The translations under genes were made by a program, and so were the position numbers. Positions 37,319 through 48,404 of a stretch of 64,000 nucleotides of DNA are shown one piece after another. The stretch lies in the NCBI GenBank assembly GCA_019634915.1, contig JAHCAN010000007.1:1-64000 (forward strand), in the 5' to 3' direction. How positions within the stretch are numbered: the stretch's first letter is position 1; the number at the start of each line of letters is the position of its first letter. Source of the stretch: Steroidobacteraceae bacterium. GTDB taxonomy: Bacteria > Pseudomonadota > Gammaproteobacteria > Steroidobacterales > Steroidobacteraceae. The notes below the pieces were generated by a model that worked only from the letters and a program-made list of their open reading frames with translations, was not told the origin of the DNA and ran no database searches.

Positions 37319-38566
37319 ATGGGAGCGACACGGAGCGTCCGGGCAGTGAACGGAACCGAGTGGCAAGGCGCATCCGGCCGCAGTTTCATGAGGCTGCTCT
37401 GCCAGCTTCGCTGGATCGCCGTGGCGGGACAGGCGATTACCATCGTGATCGTCACCGGGCCCATGCGGGTTGAATTGCCCACCTTGCCGTTGTGGTCAGG
37501 TGTCCTGTTCCTCGGCACTTTCAATCTCTACGCATCGGTGCGCGCGTCGCGTACGCAGGATGCCGGGCCTGGCGAGCTGTTCGCCCACATGCTCGCCGAC
37601 ATCGTCGTGCTGGCCTGGCTGATCGGCTGGAGCGGCGGCATCGAGAACCCCTTCGCGTCGCTACTCCTCCTGCCGATTGCGGTGTCGATTTTCTCCCTCC
37701 CGGCGAGGTGGGTGTGGCTTACCGCAGCCTGCTGCGTTCCGGGTTTCGTCCTGTCCGCCTGGCTGGGTCGGCCGCTGCAGCACATCCACGGCGTCATGGG
37801 AGACGCGTTCAATCTGCACAAGATCGGCATGCTGGTGAACTTCCTGCTTTCCGCGGTCGTCATGCTGGTTTTCTTCGCGAGATTGGCGAAGCTCTGGCGC
37901 GAGCGGGAAAAGGAACTCGCCACGTTGCGTGAGAAGTTCGCTCGCAATGAAGGCATCCTCGCGTTGGCGACGCACGCCGCCTCGGTGGCGCATGAACTCA
38001 ACACGCCCCTCGCCACGCTGACGTTGATGACCGACGAGATGCAGGGAGAGGATGCGGAAACCATGCGCGCGCTGCTCGTGCAATGCCGGAACCGGGTTCG
38101 CGCCCTGGCGGCGAACGCGCATGAGAACGGAGCTGCTCTCGTGGGGTTGGAGGAAGTCATCGACCGCTGGCAACTGGTGCGCCCGGCCGTTGCCCTCGCT
38201 CGTTCGGGAGTCAATGGCGGCCCGGAGCGCGTGGATGCCTCCGTGGGTCATCTGCTGCGGGCGCTGCTCAACAATGCGGCCGACGCAAGTGCCCAGGCCG
38301 GCAGCCACCGGGTGGATCTGAAACTCGAGATCGACGCAGGGACACTGAGCGGAGAAATCCGCGACTACGGCGCGGGCATCGACAAAGCAACTCCGCTGCT
38401 GCCCGGCACATTGTTCCGCACCAGCAAGCCCGGGGGGCTCGGAATCGGCCTGGCGCTCTCGCATGCGACGGTGGAGCGATTGCACGGCGAACTGTCGATG
38501 CAATCGCCGGCGGATGGCCCAGGCGTTCGCGTGACATTCCGTCTGCCGGATACGGTGCAGACATGA
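37319..38566 (+). CDS. RegB/PrrB-type redox sensor histidine kinase
   Basis: 415 aa from the ATG at 37319. Six membrane helices span about residues 20-185. The quinone-linked heptapeptide GGxxNPF is present (WSGGIENPFASLLL, residues 106-112). The phosphorylated His is H225 in SVAHELNTPLATL. Cys256 in LLVQCRNRVRAL matches the redox-active cysteine of RegB. The ATPase domain has LLRALLNNAADAS and PGGLGIGLALSHATVERLHG. The family senses the ubiquinone pool and controls respiratory and electron-flow genes. Its stop overlaps the regulator gene start. Confidence 0.92.
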   Translation: MGATRSVRAVNGTEWQGASGRSFMRLLCQLRWIAVAGQAITIVIVTGPMRVELPTLPLWSGVLFLGTFNLYASVRASRTQDAGPGELFAHMLADIVVLAWLIGWSGGIENPFASLLLLPIAVSIFSLPARWVWLTAACCVPGFVLSAWLGRPLQHIHGVMGDAFNLHKIGMLVNFLLSAVVMLVFFARLAKLWREREKELATLREKFARNEGILALATHAASVAHELNTPLATLTLMTDEMQGEDAETMRALLVQCRNRVRALAANAHENGAALVGLEEVIDRWQLVRPAVALARSGVNGGPERVDASVGHLLRALLNNAADASAQAGSHRVDLKLEIDAGTLSGEIRDYGAGIDKATPLLPGTLFRTSKPGGLGIGLALSHATVERLHGELSMQSPADGPGVRVTFRLPDTVQT

Positions 38567-39105
38567 CGGGTTTGCTGGTCGATGACGATGCGTTGTTCGT
38601 GCGCACGCTGCAGCGCTTCCTGCAGCGCCGCGGCATCGAGTCGGTCACCGCGGCCGACGCCGGGTCCGCGCTCGCCGCGGCGCGGGCAAAGGCGTTCGAT
38701 TTCGCGCTGGTCGATCTCAAGATCGGCAAGGAATCCGGGTTGCGGCTGATCAAACCGCTCAAGACCATCCATCCCGGGCTCCGCGTGGTGATGATGACGG
38801 GCTACGCCAGCGTCGCCACGGCCGTGGAGGCCATCAAGGCCGGCGCCCATGACTATCTGCTCAAGCCGGTGAGTGTGGATGCCATTTTGCGCGTGCTCAC
38901 CGACGACACGCCTGCGCCGATGGAAGAGTCGGACGCCATGCTCCCGTTGGGCCGGCTCGAGTGGGAGCATATCCAGCAGGCATTGCGATCCACCGACGGC
39001 AACATTTCCGCCGCCGCCCGAATGCTGGGCGTGCATCGCAGATCTTTGCAGCGCAAGCTCGCCAAGAGGCCTGCAGTTACAAGAGACGAAGAGCCCCAGG
39101 GCTGA
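38563..39105 (+). CDS. RegA/PrrA-type response regulator
   Basis: 180 aa. The receiver has GLLVDDDALFVRTLQRFL with phospho-acceptor Asp51 (FALVDLKIG) and MMTGYASVATAVEAIKAGA. The linker and Fis-type helix-turn-helix match RegA: RLEWEHIQQALRSTDGNIS, AARMLGVHRRSLQRKLAKR. It is co-transcribed with the kinase (ATGA overlap). Its targets may include the neighbouring PepSY/ApbE and cytochrome operons, which is inference. Confidence 0.94.
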   Translation: MTGLLVDDDALFVRTLQRFLQRRGIESVTAADAGSALAAARAKAFDFALVDLKIGKESGLRLIKPLKTIHPGLRVVMMTGYASVATAVEAIKAGAHDYLLKPVSVDAILRVLTDDTPAPMEESDAMLPLGRLEWEHIQQALRSTDGNISAAARMLGVHRRSLQRKLAKRPAVTRDEEPQG

Positions 39106-39135
39106 AACGCCGGCGCGCGTCAGTCAGCCCAGCTC

Positions 39136-40397
39136 TCAGGTGCCCTGGCGCATCCGCTCGAGGTAGCGATCGCGCAGCTCGGTCTGGCGTGAACGCATCA
39201 CGACGGGCTTGCCCGCGGTCCACACCTGCTCGGCAACGCTCGTGACCTCCAGCGGATCGCCACTCCACAGCACGAGATCGGCGACCTGCCCCACGGCGAT
39301 GCGGCCGCGGTTCTTTGCGACACCGAAGATCTCCGCGGGCGTGGACGTCAGTCCCGCCAGCGCGATATCCCACGGCAGCCCATGCGCCACCGCATTGCCG
39401 GCGAGCTGGCGGATCTTGCGCGCGTTCTGCGTCGCATCGGACGACTGCGCGAACGCCACTTTGACGCCGGCCCTGGCGAGCAGCGCGGCGTTGTCGAGAC
39501 GCGCGCCGATGCGATCGAAGCTCTCGGGGAGATTCTCGAGCGGATCGAGCAGCACCGGCACCTTCGCCGCGGCGAGTTCGTCCGCAACCACCCAGGCTTC
39601 GCTCGCGCCGACGATCACCGGCCTGATGCCGTGGCGCTTCGCGAGCGCGAGCACCTGGCGAATGTCGGCGGCGCGATGCACGTGGAACACGACGCGGCCG
39701 CCGTCCAGATAGCGCGCGAACACTTCGCGCCCCGCGGGCAGCAGCATGGCCTTGGCGCCGGCGGCGGGCGGTGAGCGCACTTCCCGCGCCGCCTGGTTGA
39801 ACAGCATGTACTGCGCGGCGCGGCTGCCCGCGGACAGCGACACGGCGTCGCTGCCGAATTGCATGAACAGCGAGCGACTGCCGTCGAGCACGGCGTCGTA
39901 GCGGCCATCGAGCGTCACCGCCGCGCCCTGACCGGAGAGTATCGTTCCGCCACTGCGGCTGTCCGGTGCCACCACCGCCCAGGTCAAGCCCTCGATGCGT
40001 GCCACCGGCAGCAGCACGGACCGCGGGTTGAAGGCGAGCGTCACATCGAACTCGGGGCGCCATTGCGTCTGCCACGCGGGCGCGCCGAGGCTCAGGTATT
40101 CATCGACGGTCGCGCGCTCGAGGGAGACTTCCTCGACGCCGATGGCCGTGATACCGGCAAACAAACCGGGCGTGAGCGGCTTGCCCTGCGCCTCGATGAC
40201 CTGCGCGCCCGGCGGCGCGGCAATGCCGGTGCCCACCGCTGCGATCCTGCCATTTCGCACGAGCACGTCGGCCCCGTGATCGCCGGCCGCCGACGCGGTG
40301 TGGACGTGGGCGCCGCGGATCAGGATGTCCTGTGCATGCGCGCCGCCGGCCACGCACAGCAAGGCGAGCGAAGCGGCGAGGCGGCGGAGGATGGCGC

Positions 40398-40401
<4 letters not shown>
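39136..40401 (-). CDS. Exported amidohydrolase-family protein lacking the HxH metal motif
   Basis: 421 aa with a signal peptide (LAASLALLCVAGGAHAQ). The amidohydrolase outer beta-sandwich and barrel are recognisable (NGRIAAVGTGIAAPPGAQVI; GVKVAFAQSSDATQNARKI; AVGQVADLVLWSGDPLE). Where the family has an H-x-H after the PG motif, this protein reads LTPGLFAGITAIGVEEVSLE, so the first metal ligands are missing. It overlaps the upstream amidohydrolase by ATGA; the pair probably forms a hetero-complex with one catalytic subunit. Confidence 0.88.
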
Positions 40402-41876
<1,475 letters not shown>

Positions 41877-41998
41877 TGCTACCCCCGCTCCCGGCGCATC
41901 GTGAAGTCGTGCAATGTGCGGCAATGGCGCTGCGCCTGCAACCCATTCCGCCAGGCGGCGATCTCGCGTATTCGCATCGCGAGCGAAACGGGCGTCCG

Positions 41999-43321
41999 TC
42001 AATGTGCCGCCGTGATCCCAGCATCACCATAAGAGCCGCGCAACCGTCCGTCGCGCGCGAAGTCGCGGATCATCGCGAAATAACCTTCGGGGTAGCGGGT
42101 CGAGAGTCGCTCGCCTTCCGCGGTCGTCTCGAACAGCGTCATGCCGTGTTCGGCGTCGGCGTACAGCGCCAGCGTGAAGGGCCGTCCATCGGCGATCAGC
42201 GACCGGATGCGGCGACCCGTTTCCTCACTCGGCGCTTCGTAGTCCCGCCCTCCGAGGATCCACAGCTGCGGTGTCGTTCCGGCGCGCAGCGTCGGCATCG
42301 GATCGTAGTGGAAGGGTGTGCCCCAATCGAACTTCGGGGCCATCTCCCGCAGTTCCGCCTGCGTATGGGGCAGCAGGGCCCATGTGTAGTTTCCGTGCAG
42401 GTCCTTGTACCAGCGCTCCTCCTTATATCTTTCGCGAGCGGCGTCGAATTCCTCGAAGCCCTGTGTGAAGCCGCTGGCGAACACGTTTTCCGCGGCGCGC
42501 GCGACTTCCTGCGCCTTCAGGATCTCGGCCGGCGAGTAGCCTTTGTCGCGCAATTCCATCTCGACCTGCTGCTGGTCCTCATCGATGACGCTCACCGCGA
42601 GGCCGAAGCAGACGATCACGAAATCCACCGCTGCGCGATTGGCCGCGATCGGCGCCACCCATCCGCCCTGGCTGCCGCCCTGATAGCCCACGCGGCCGGC
42701 GCGCGGGCCGGCCAGCCGGCGCGCTTCGCGCATCGCCGCCACGGCGTCGTCGGCCAGCAGGCTGAAGTCCTGGCTATAGTGGCCGCCTGATTTGCCGGTG
42801 CCACGCTTGTCATAGACAAACGCCGCGACACCTTCCGCCGGCAACAGGCGCTGCAGGAAATTGTAGGTCAACGCGGAATCCCGCTCGGCGCCGTGCACCA
42901 GAACGACGAGTGGAACCTTGCCTTCGCCCTTCGGCATGATGAGACGGCCGACGAGCATCGTGTCGTGGCTGCTGAACGTGGCGCCGCTGACGTCGAACGC
43001 GATGCGATGTCCACGTGCGCCATCAAAGTTGATTTCGCCGTCACTGCACTCCGGGAACGAAATCGCTTTGCCGTCGGCACGACCGGTCCAGCCATGACTG
43101 CTGCGCCACTGCCCGTTTGCTGCGCGGCGCAGCAAGCCCGTGGTTCCGTCCAGGCGGCGCCAGCGCAGCGCATCGTCGTCGGCCGGCGCGATGTCGACGA
43201 TGCTGCCGTCATCCAGGCGATACGTGCCGATGCGGCAATCTTCCGCTTCGGATGCGTGGGCGAGAGCCGTTGCCAGCATGAGAACGCAAAGTGTGGCGCT
43301 GCAGCGAGCGGGGTGTTTCAC
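41999..43321 (-). CDS. Secreted alpha/beta hydrolase with N-terminal extra domain
   Basis: 440 aa. A signal peptide (VLMLATALAHASEA) precedes a small beta domain (about residues 28-115) and an alpha/beta hydrolase with VVLVHGAERDSALTYNFLQR, FVYDKRGTGKSGG and nucleophile elbow GYQGGSQGG (Ser217). The late Asp/His are likely in WILGGRDYEAPS and ADAEHGMTLFE. It resembles dipeptidyl-peptidase/esterase-type secreted hydrolases. It is 122 bases upstream of the amidohydrolase pair on the same strand and may be co-regulated. Confidence 0.86.
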   Translation of the reverse strand: MKHPARCSATLCVLMLATALAHASEAEDCRIGTYRLDDGSIVDIAPADDDALRWRRLDGTTGLLRRAANGQWRSSHGWTGRADGKAISFPECSDGEINFDGARGHRIAFDVSGATFSSHDTMLVGRLIMPKGEGKVPLVVLVHGAERDSALTYNFLQRLLPAEGVAAFVYDKRGTGKSGGHYSQDFSLLADDAVAAMREARRLAGPRAGRVGYQGGSQGGWVAPIAANRAAVDFVIVCFGLAVSVIDEDQQQVEMELRDKGYSPAEILKAQEVARAAENVFASGFTQGFEEFDAARERYKEERWYKDLHGNYTWALLPHTQAELREMAPKFDWGTPFHYDPMPTLRAGTTPQLWILGGRDYEAPSEETGRRIRSLIADGRPFTLALYADAEHGMTLFETTAEGERLSTRYPEGYFAMIRDFARDGRLRGSYGDAGITAAH

Positions 43322-43445
43322 GATCGATCCCTCCGGGGTCGAGACAGGGCCCCGAATCGGTGCCTTACAATGCAGCGGCCGCGCTCGTCAACAACGCACT
43401 CGATGATCCGTCATTGGTGGACCAGAGGGGTCCGGCACGGCCGGC

Positions 43446-43991
43446 TCACGAGCGCGGTTCGACGCGTGCGCGCCGCCACGCCGCGGGGCTGTCGCCGACG
43501 ACCCTGCGGAACAGCCTCGTCAGGTGCGCCTGGTCCGCGAGGCCACATTCGGCCGCGATGTCGCACAGCGGCATGCCGGTCGACAGCATCAGGCCCTGGG
43601 CGCGCTCCATCCGGCGCCGGATCAGGTAGGCGTGCGGCGATTCGCCGACGCTGTTGCGAAAGGCCACATTGAAATGAAATTCGCTCAGGCGCACGAGTGC
43701 GGCGAGATCCCTGTTCCTGATCGTGATGCCCAGGTTGGCGTCGATGTAGGCGACCACGCGACGGATTTGCCAGCGCGCGAGGCTCGGCCGCGCGGCCGGC
43801 GCAGCGGGCGCCACGCGTTCGTTCATCCCGCCCAGCGTGGCTTCTGCACGTCGCAGATACTCCAGTGCGCTGCTGCGCTCGTCGCGCAGCGATTCGTTCA
43901 GCGCCTGGAAGAGTTCCGCCACGGCCGAGTGCAACAGGCTCAGGCTGCCTTGCGCGGCGTCGCTCGATACGGTGGGGCTGTACTGGTACAT
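43446..43991 (-). CDS. AraC-family transcriptional regulator (short)
   Basis: 181 aa. The C-terminal two-helix-turn-helix AraC domain is complete: VAYIDANLGITIRNRDLAAL, SEFHFNVAFRNSVGESPHAY, then LADQAHLTRLFRRVVGDSPA. The N-terminal 75 residues are helical without a cupin sensor. It lies between two alpha/beta hydrolase genes; the downstream-reading hydrolase at 44907 is a possible target. Effector unknown. Confidence 0.92.
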   Translation of the reverse strand: MYQYSPTVSSDAAQGSLSLLHSAVAELFQALNESLRDERSSALEYLRRAEATLGGMNERVAPAAPAARPSLARWQIRRVVAYIDANLGITIRNRDLAALVRLSEFHFNVAFRNSVGESPHAYLIRRRMERAQGLMLSTGMPLCDIAAECGLADQAHLTRLFRRVVGDSPAAWRRARVEPRS

Positions 43992-44064
43992 GGTCCTTGT
44001 CCGCGAGGGCGGCTCGCGCCTCTCCGGGTTCAGCGGAGAGGCCGGGCCGCATGTGCCAATGGAT

Positions 44065-44907
44065 TCAGCTGCGCAGGAACGCCAGCAGGTCGGCGTTCAC
44101 CTGGTCCTGATGCGTGGCCGTGATGCCATGCGGTGCATTTGGATAGTAGATGTCCTTCGCGTCCTTGATGAGCCGCGCGGATTTCCTCGCCGAATCGTTC
44201 ACCGGCACGATCTGGTCGTCCTCGCCGTGCAATACGAGTGTCGGCACGTCGATCTTCCGCAGATCCTCGGTGAAGTCGGTTTCGGAAAACGCCCTGATGC
44301 AGTCGTAGGCGTTCTTGAGTCCGCTCTGCATGCTCCAGAGCCAGAACTGATCGAGGGTTCCCTGCGAGACCTTCGCGCCCGGCCGGTTCGCGCCGTAGAA
44401 CATCACGGCCAGATCCCTGTAGAACTGCGAGCGGTCATTGGCGACGCCTGCGCGGATCTGATCGAACACTTCGATCGGCAGGCCCTCGGGGTTGGCGGCG
44501 GTCTTCAACATGATTGGCGGCACCGCCGCGATCAACACCGCCTTCGCCACGCGCTTGGTCCCGTGGCGCCCGATGTAGCGCACGACTTCACCACCACCGG
44601 TGGAGTGACCGACGAGCGTGACGCCACGCAGGTCGAGTGTTTCGATGACGGCCGCGAGATCGTCGGCGTAGCCGTTCATGTCGTTGCCCGAGGACGACTG
44701 TCCCGAGCGTCCATGACCTCTTCGGTCGTGCGCGATCACGCGAAAGCCCTGCTGGGCGAGGAACAGCATCTGGCCGTCCCACGCGTCGGCATTCAGCGGC
44801 CAGCCGTGCGAGAAGGTGACGACGGGGCCGCGGCCCCAGTCCTTGAAATAGATCGGCGTGCCGTCTTTGCTGCTGATGATGTTCACGGTGTGGGCTCCTT
44901 CGTTCAT
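44065..44907 (-). CDS. Alpha/beta hydrolase, non-heme chloroperoxidase/arylesterase type
   Basis: 280 aa, no signal peptide. Residues [30 protein letters not shown] and the nucleophile elbow [14 protein letters not shown] (Ser102) match the cofactor-free haloperoxidase/esterase family. Asp is in [13 protein letters not shown] and His in [15 protein letters not shown]. Such enzymes are mainly esterases or perhydrolases. A short 73-bp gap separates it from the AraC gene transcribed the same way. Confidence 0.92.
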   Translation of the reverse strand: MNEGAHTVNIISSKDGTPIYFKDWGRGPVVTFSHGWPLNADAWDGQMLFLAQQGFRVIAHDRRGHGRSGQSSSGNDMNGYADDLAAVIETLDLRGVTLVGHSTGGGEVVRYIGRHGTKRVAKAVLIAAVPPIMLKTAANPEGLPIEVFDQIRAGVANDRSQFYRDLAVMFYGANRPGAKVSQGTLDQFWLWSMQSGLKNAYDCIRAFSETDFTEDLRKIDVPTLVLHGEDDQIVPVNDSARKSARLIKDAKDIYYPNAPHGITATHQDQVNADLLAFLRS

Positions 44908-45186
44908 CGGGGTTCTCCGTGGTAGCTGTGTTTCCGGGGCGTGGTTGGCTTTCGCGGGGCAGGCTCACTGTCGCGCGAGCCCGGGCCCGGGGCGAGTTCA
45001 TCGGTGTTAAGCCGTGTTAAGCCGCTGCCTTGCGCGAGCCGGCGACAGGACTATCCTCATGCTTCAGCTGCGCGGGTTGGAGCGACCGTGAATCACGAAC
45101 GGGCCCACGCGCTGGGCAGGGCTTCAAGGCGCGCACAAGGCGCGATCCCGGGCTCCGGGCCCGGCGACGCGCCGGGTGCTCGAGCC

Positions 45187-45619
45187 GACTCGATTTCATT
45201 CGGTCCTTACAGGATCTTCCCGGCTGCGCGCGCTTTCGAGGAAGAATCACGGATCATCGATGACATGGGGAGCCTCGTCGCGAAACGTCTCGTGTCGCCC
45301 AACGTCATGCGCAGTACTTCGCATCGCTCCTGGGTCGTATCGAGACCGGCAATGCAGCCATCTTCAGCGAACACCTGGGAAACGTGCGCGCTGCGCTCGA
45401 CTGGGCCTTCAGAGACGACAGCGCAGGCAGCCACGGAAGCACTGGCGATCACTGCAACATGGACGCGGCGGAATGAAGCAGCGGAACGGATTTTCTTGCG
45501 CTCGCTTGCCGAGGCGCCAATGCGCCCTGGCGTGGGAGCTGCGCACGGCGATGTCGCCCGCCCGGCTGCGCATGCGCCAGCAACGCGGCGCCGAGGGCCG
45601 GCAGCTGCTGCAGCTGTAG
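45187..45619 (+). pseudogene. Wreck of a winged-helix/ATPase (AfsR-like) transcriptional regulator
   Basis: Three pieces of one protein type survive in three different frames. First, a winged-helix start (DSISFGPYRIFPAARAFE, 45187-45240). Second, a linker and ATPase-tail piece (HAQYFASLLGRIETGN, then EHLGNVRAALDWAFRDD, about 45306-45425). Third, a C-terminal TPR-like piece (LAWELRTAMSPARLRMRQQR, about 45527-45619). In the intact family these parts are separated by about 800 residues, so most of the gene has been deleted. It may once have controlled the rightward operon that follows. Confidence 0.7.
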
Positions 45620-45759
45620 AGCCGGGTCCCTCTCGATTGGCCATCGAGACCGATGCGTTCGCAAGCTTCTTCAATTCACCGCTGATCCCGTCAAGAAGCG
45701 CTGCTACGGGTCGCCCAGGATGTCGCCACCATCCCTGAGCACAGACCTGGAGACAGCAC

Positions 45760-46509
45760 ATGAAGATCGTAGTGATTGGCGGCACCGGCCTGATCGGCTC
45801 GAAGCTCGTGAAGTTGCTTCGGCAGCGCGGTCAGGAAGTCCTGGCGGCCTCGCCCGACTCGGGAGTCAACACGCTCACCGGCGAGGGGCTGGCCGAAGCG
45901 CTTGCCGGCGCGCAGGTCGTCGTCGACCTCGCCAACTCGCCTTCATTCGAAGACGCGGCGGTGCTGAGGTTCTTCGAGACCGCGGGCCGCAATCTGCTGG
46001 CCGCCGAAGCCACCGCGGGTGTGCGGCATCACGTCGCATTGTCGGTCGTCGGTGCGGACCGGCTGCCGGAGAGCGGCTACCTGCGCGCGAAGCTGGCGCA
46101 GGAGCGCCTGATCGAGACCTCGGGCATTCCCTATACGATCCTGCGCTCCACGCAGTTCTTCGAATTCATGGCCCGCATCGCCGACTCGGCGACGGATGGC
46201 AGCCAGGTTCGACTCCCGACCGCCCTCGTGCAGCCGATCGTCTCTGACGACGTCGTGGCCGTGCTCGCGGATCTCGTGCTCGGGCCGCCGGTCAACGGCA
46301 GGGTCGAGGTTGCCGGCCCGGACAAGTTCCAGCTCGACGAGCTGGTGCGGCGTGTCCTCGACTACAGAAACGACACGCGCACGGTCACCGGCGACAGCCA
46401 CGCCCGCTACTTCGGTGCCGAGCTGAACGACGATTCGCTGGTCCCCGGCATGCAGCACCGGCTCGGTACGACTCGATTCGAAATCTGGCTGCGCGCTGCC
46501 CGGCAGTGA
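45760..46509 (+). CDS. NmrA/SDR-like NAD(P)-binding protein
   Basis: 249 aa. The dinucleotide-binding start KIVVIGGTGLIGSKLVKLLR is followed by VVDLANSPSFEDAAVLRFFE and LSVVGADRLPESGYLRAKL, as in atypical SDR proteins of the NmrA/YwnB group (reductases or redox sensors). ILRSTQFFEFMARIADSA is the usual substrate-side block. It begins a rightward run; the HD-hydrolase gene follows after 22 bases. Confidence 0.9.
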   Translation: MKIVVIGGTGLIGSKLVKLLRQRGQEVLAASPDSGVNTLTGEGLAEALAGAQVVVDLANSPSFEDAAVLRFFETAGRNLLAAEATAGVRHHVALSVVGADRLPESGYLRAKLAQERLIETSGIPYTILRSTQFFEFMARIADSATDGSQVRLPTALVQPIVSDDVVAVLADLVLGPPVNGRVEVAGPDKFQLDELVRRVLDYRNDTRTVTGDSHARYFGAELNDDSLVPGMQHRLGTTRFEIWLRAARQ

Positions 46510-46531
46510 TCCCCACGCGAGGCCACGAATC

Positions 46532-47242
46532 ATGAATGCCGTCATCACGCCGCTGGCGACTGCCCAGCAGCCCCACGCGGACCATTCGGGCGCCACGCGG
46601 CTGCTGGCCGGCGTGCGGGTGCCCCACACGCCGGTGGTCACTCGGGCGATCGAGTACGCGCGCGAGCACTCGGAGCCCTACCTGTTCAACCACGTCATGC
46701 GGTCGTGGCTGTTCGCCGTGAGCCTCGCCCAACTGAACCAGGTTGCGCACGACGGTGAGGTGCTCGCGGTCGCAACCCTCCTGCACGACCTCGGCCTCTC
46801 GCAGGCTTTCGATGGGGCATTCCGCTTCGAGGTGGAAGGGGCCAATGCCGCGCGAGGCTTTGCGCACCGTGAGGGCCTCGACGAGCGTCGTGCACAACTG
46901 GTCTGGGACGGCGTCGCACTCAATTCGACGCCGTCCATCGGCCTCTACAAGGAAGCGGAAGTCTCGCTGTGCACGCAGGGCATCGGGCTCGATTGGGGCG
47001 GCTGGGGATACGACTCGCTGACGCAGATCCGGATTGCGGAGATCGTCGATGCATTCCCGCGCCTGCAGATGAAGCGGCAGTTCGCACGCGACGTCTGCCG
47101 GATTGTCGAATCCCGGCCGGCCACGACGTACGACAATTTCGCGCGCGATTTCGGCGAGCGCTTCGTGCCCGGCTACCGGCGGCCATCCGCCGTGGACTTC
47201 CTGCTCGGTTCACCGTTCGAGGAACAGGAGTCGCAGTCATGA
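46532..47242 (+). CDS. HD-domain hydrolase, cyanamide-hydratase (Ddi2)-like
   Basis: 236 aa. Metal-binding HD residues are in PYLFNHVMRSWLFAVSL (His), ATLLHDLGLSQAF (H-D) and a later Asp in QLVWDGVALN. The arrangement RFEVEGANAARGFA is characteristic of fungal and bacterial cyanamide-hydratase-like HD proteins. The real substrate may be a small nitrile, a nucleotide or another compound. Its stop overlaps the next gene by ATGA, linking it with a protein of unknown function. Confidence 0.85.
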   Translation: MNAVITPLATAQQPHADHSGATRLLAGVRVPHTPVVTRAIEYAREHSEPYLFNHVMRSWLFAVSLAQLNQVAHDGEVLAVATLLHDLGLSQAFDGAFRFEVEGANAARGFAHREGLDERRAQLVWDGVALNSTPSIGLYKEAEVSLCTQGIGLDWGGWGYDSLTQIRIAEIVDAFPRLQMKRQFARDVCRIVESRPATTYDNFARDFGERFVPGYRRPSAVDFLLGSPFEEQESQS

Positions 47243-47598
47243 AGCTCAGTCTCGATCCGGCGGTCACCGCGCCGCGAAACATCACCCGCGAATCGCTGGT
47301 GCTGTCGGCGTGGTACGACGCGAACCCGGCGGTGCGCCGCCTGTGGGCGGTCAAGGATTCGCGGGCGCTGCGCGTGATCGTCGCGCTCGAACCGACCGTC
47401 GACGACAGCGATACCAGCCCGGCCTGGCTGGCGTACGGCCAGATCTGGGCGCGGGAAATTCGCTCCGGCACAGGCAGCTTCGTGGAGCTGGAGATGGTCG
47501 AAGAACCTTCGGTCGACGAGATCGAGATCGACGCCGAAGGCGAAATCATCGCCGCCCTGTGCTGGCGCGATCCCACACTCCTGTGGTCGGCGGCCTGA
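47239..47598 (+). CDS. Unrecognised 119-aa protein coupled to the HD hydrolase
   Basis: The start ATG overlaps the HD-hydrolase stop. I do not recognise a family. It is acidic and compact, without membrane segment or signal peptide. Features include VLSAWYDANPAVRRLWAVKD, LRVIVALEPTVDDSDT and IEIDAEGEIIAALCWRDPTL. Low Lys and an alternating strand-like pattern in the second half suggest an alpha/beta globular fold. Tight coupling suggests a partner or immunity-like accessory of the HD protein. Confidence 0.75.
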   Translation: MKLSLDPAVTAPRNITRESLVLSAWYDANPAVRRLWAVKDSRALRVIVALEPTVDDSDTSPAWLAYGQIWAREIRSGTGSFVELEMVEEPSVDEIEIDAEGEIIAALCWRDPTLLWSAA

Positions 47599-47798
47599 CT
47601 GGTTGGCTGACCCTCCGCCCGTCGCAACGAAGATGACGGGTGTCAGGTCGTCGAGGCAGCTGTGACGAGGCGCGCACTTTCCACCCGTTCGTGCGCGGGA
47701 CAGCTCACGCCGGCGCGGTGTCCTCGCGAAAGCCGGCCAGCTACACGACGACGCGACGGGCGGAGGGATGGCATCACACTGATGAAAGGAGAAGCAAC

Positions 47799-48404
47799 GT
47801 GAAACTCTATTACGCACCCGGCGCATGCAGCCTGTCGGATCACATCGCACTGCTCGAGGCCGGTCTCGACTTCGAGCTGGAACGCGTCGACCTGAAGCGC
47901 AAGACCACGGCGTCGGGGGCCGACTTCACGGCCATCAATGCCAAGGGCTACGTGCCGGCTCTGGTGCTCGACGACGGCGAGATGCTGACCGAGAACATCG
48001 CGGTTCTCGACTGGATCGCGACCCGACATCCCGCCCTGGGCCTCGAGGGGCCCCTGGGGCGGACTCGCCTCCTCGAGGCGCTGGCCTATATCTCCACGGA
48101 GATTCACAAGGACTTCAAGCCCTTCTTCACCGGTGCCGGCACCGGGGAGAAGCTGCGGGCGCAGGCGCAGATCATCAGGCGGCTGCAGTGGCTGGTGGAG
48201 CGGATGCGAAAGCCCTACCTGTTCGGCAGTGAGCCCACGGTCGCGGATTTCTATCTGTTCGTGACACTGCGCTGGGCCGCGAAGTTCGGCATCGTCGTCC
48301 CCGAGTCGCTGGCCGACCTGCGCGAGCGCATGCTGACCCGCCCGAATGTGCAAGCGGCGATCGAGTTCGAGGAAGGGGCTGCACAACGGACTGGGAGCGC
48401 CTGA
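47799..48404 (+). CDS. Glutathione S-transferase, beta-class (GstA-like)
   Basis: 201 aa from a GTG preceded by AAAGGAGAAG. The thioredoxin-fold half starts VKLYYAPGACSLSDHIALLE with the beta-class Cys (Cys10) and continues AINAKGYVPALVLDDGEML; the helical half has RMRKPYLFGSEPTVADFYLF. It conjugates or reduces via glutathione in the cytoplasm. The stop overlaps the ATG of an orphan cytochrome b (TGATG), an unusual pairing. Confidence 0.93.
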   Translation: MKLYYAPGACSLSDHIALLEAGLDFELERVDLKRKTTASGADFTAINAKGYVPALVLDDGEMLTENIAVLDWIATRHPALGLEGPLGRTRLLEALAYISTEIHKDFKPFFTGAGTGEKLRAQAQIIRRLQWLVERMRKPYLFGSEPTVADFYLFVTLRWAAKFGIVVPESLADLRERMLTRPNVQAAIEFEEGAAQRTGSA

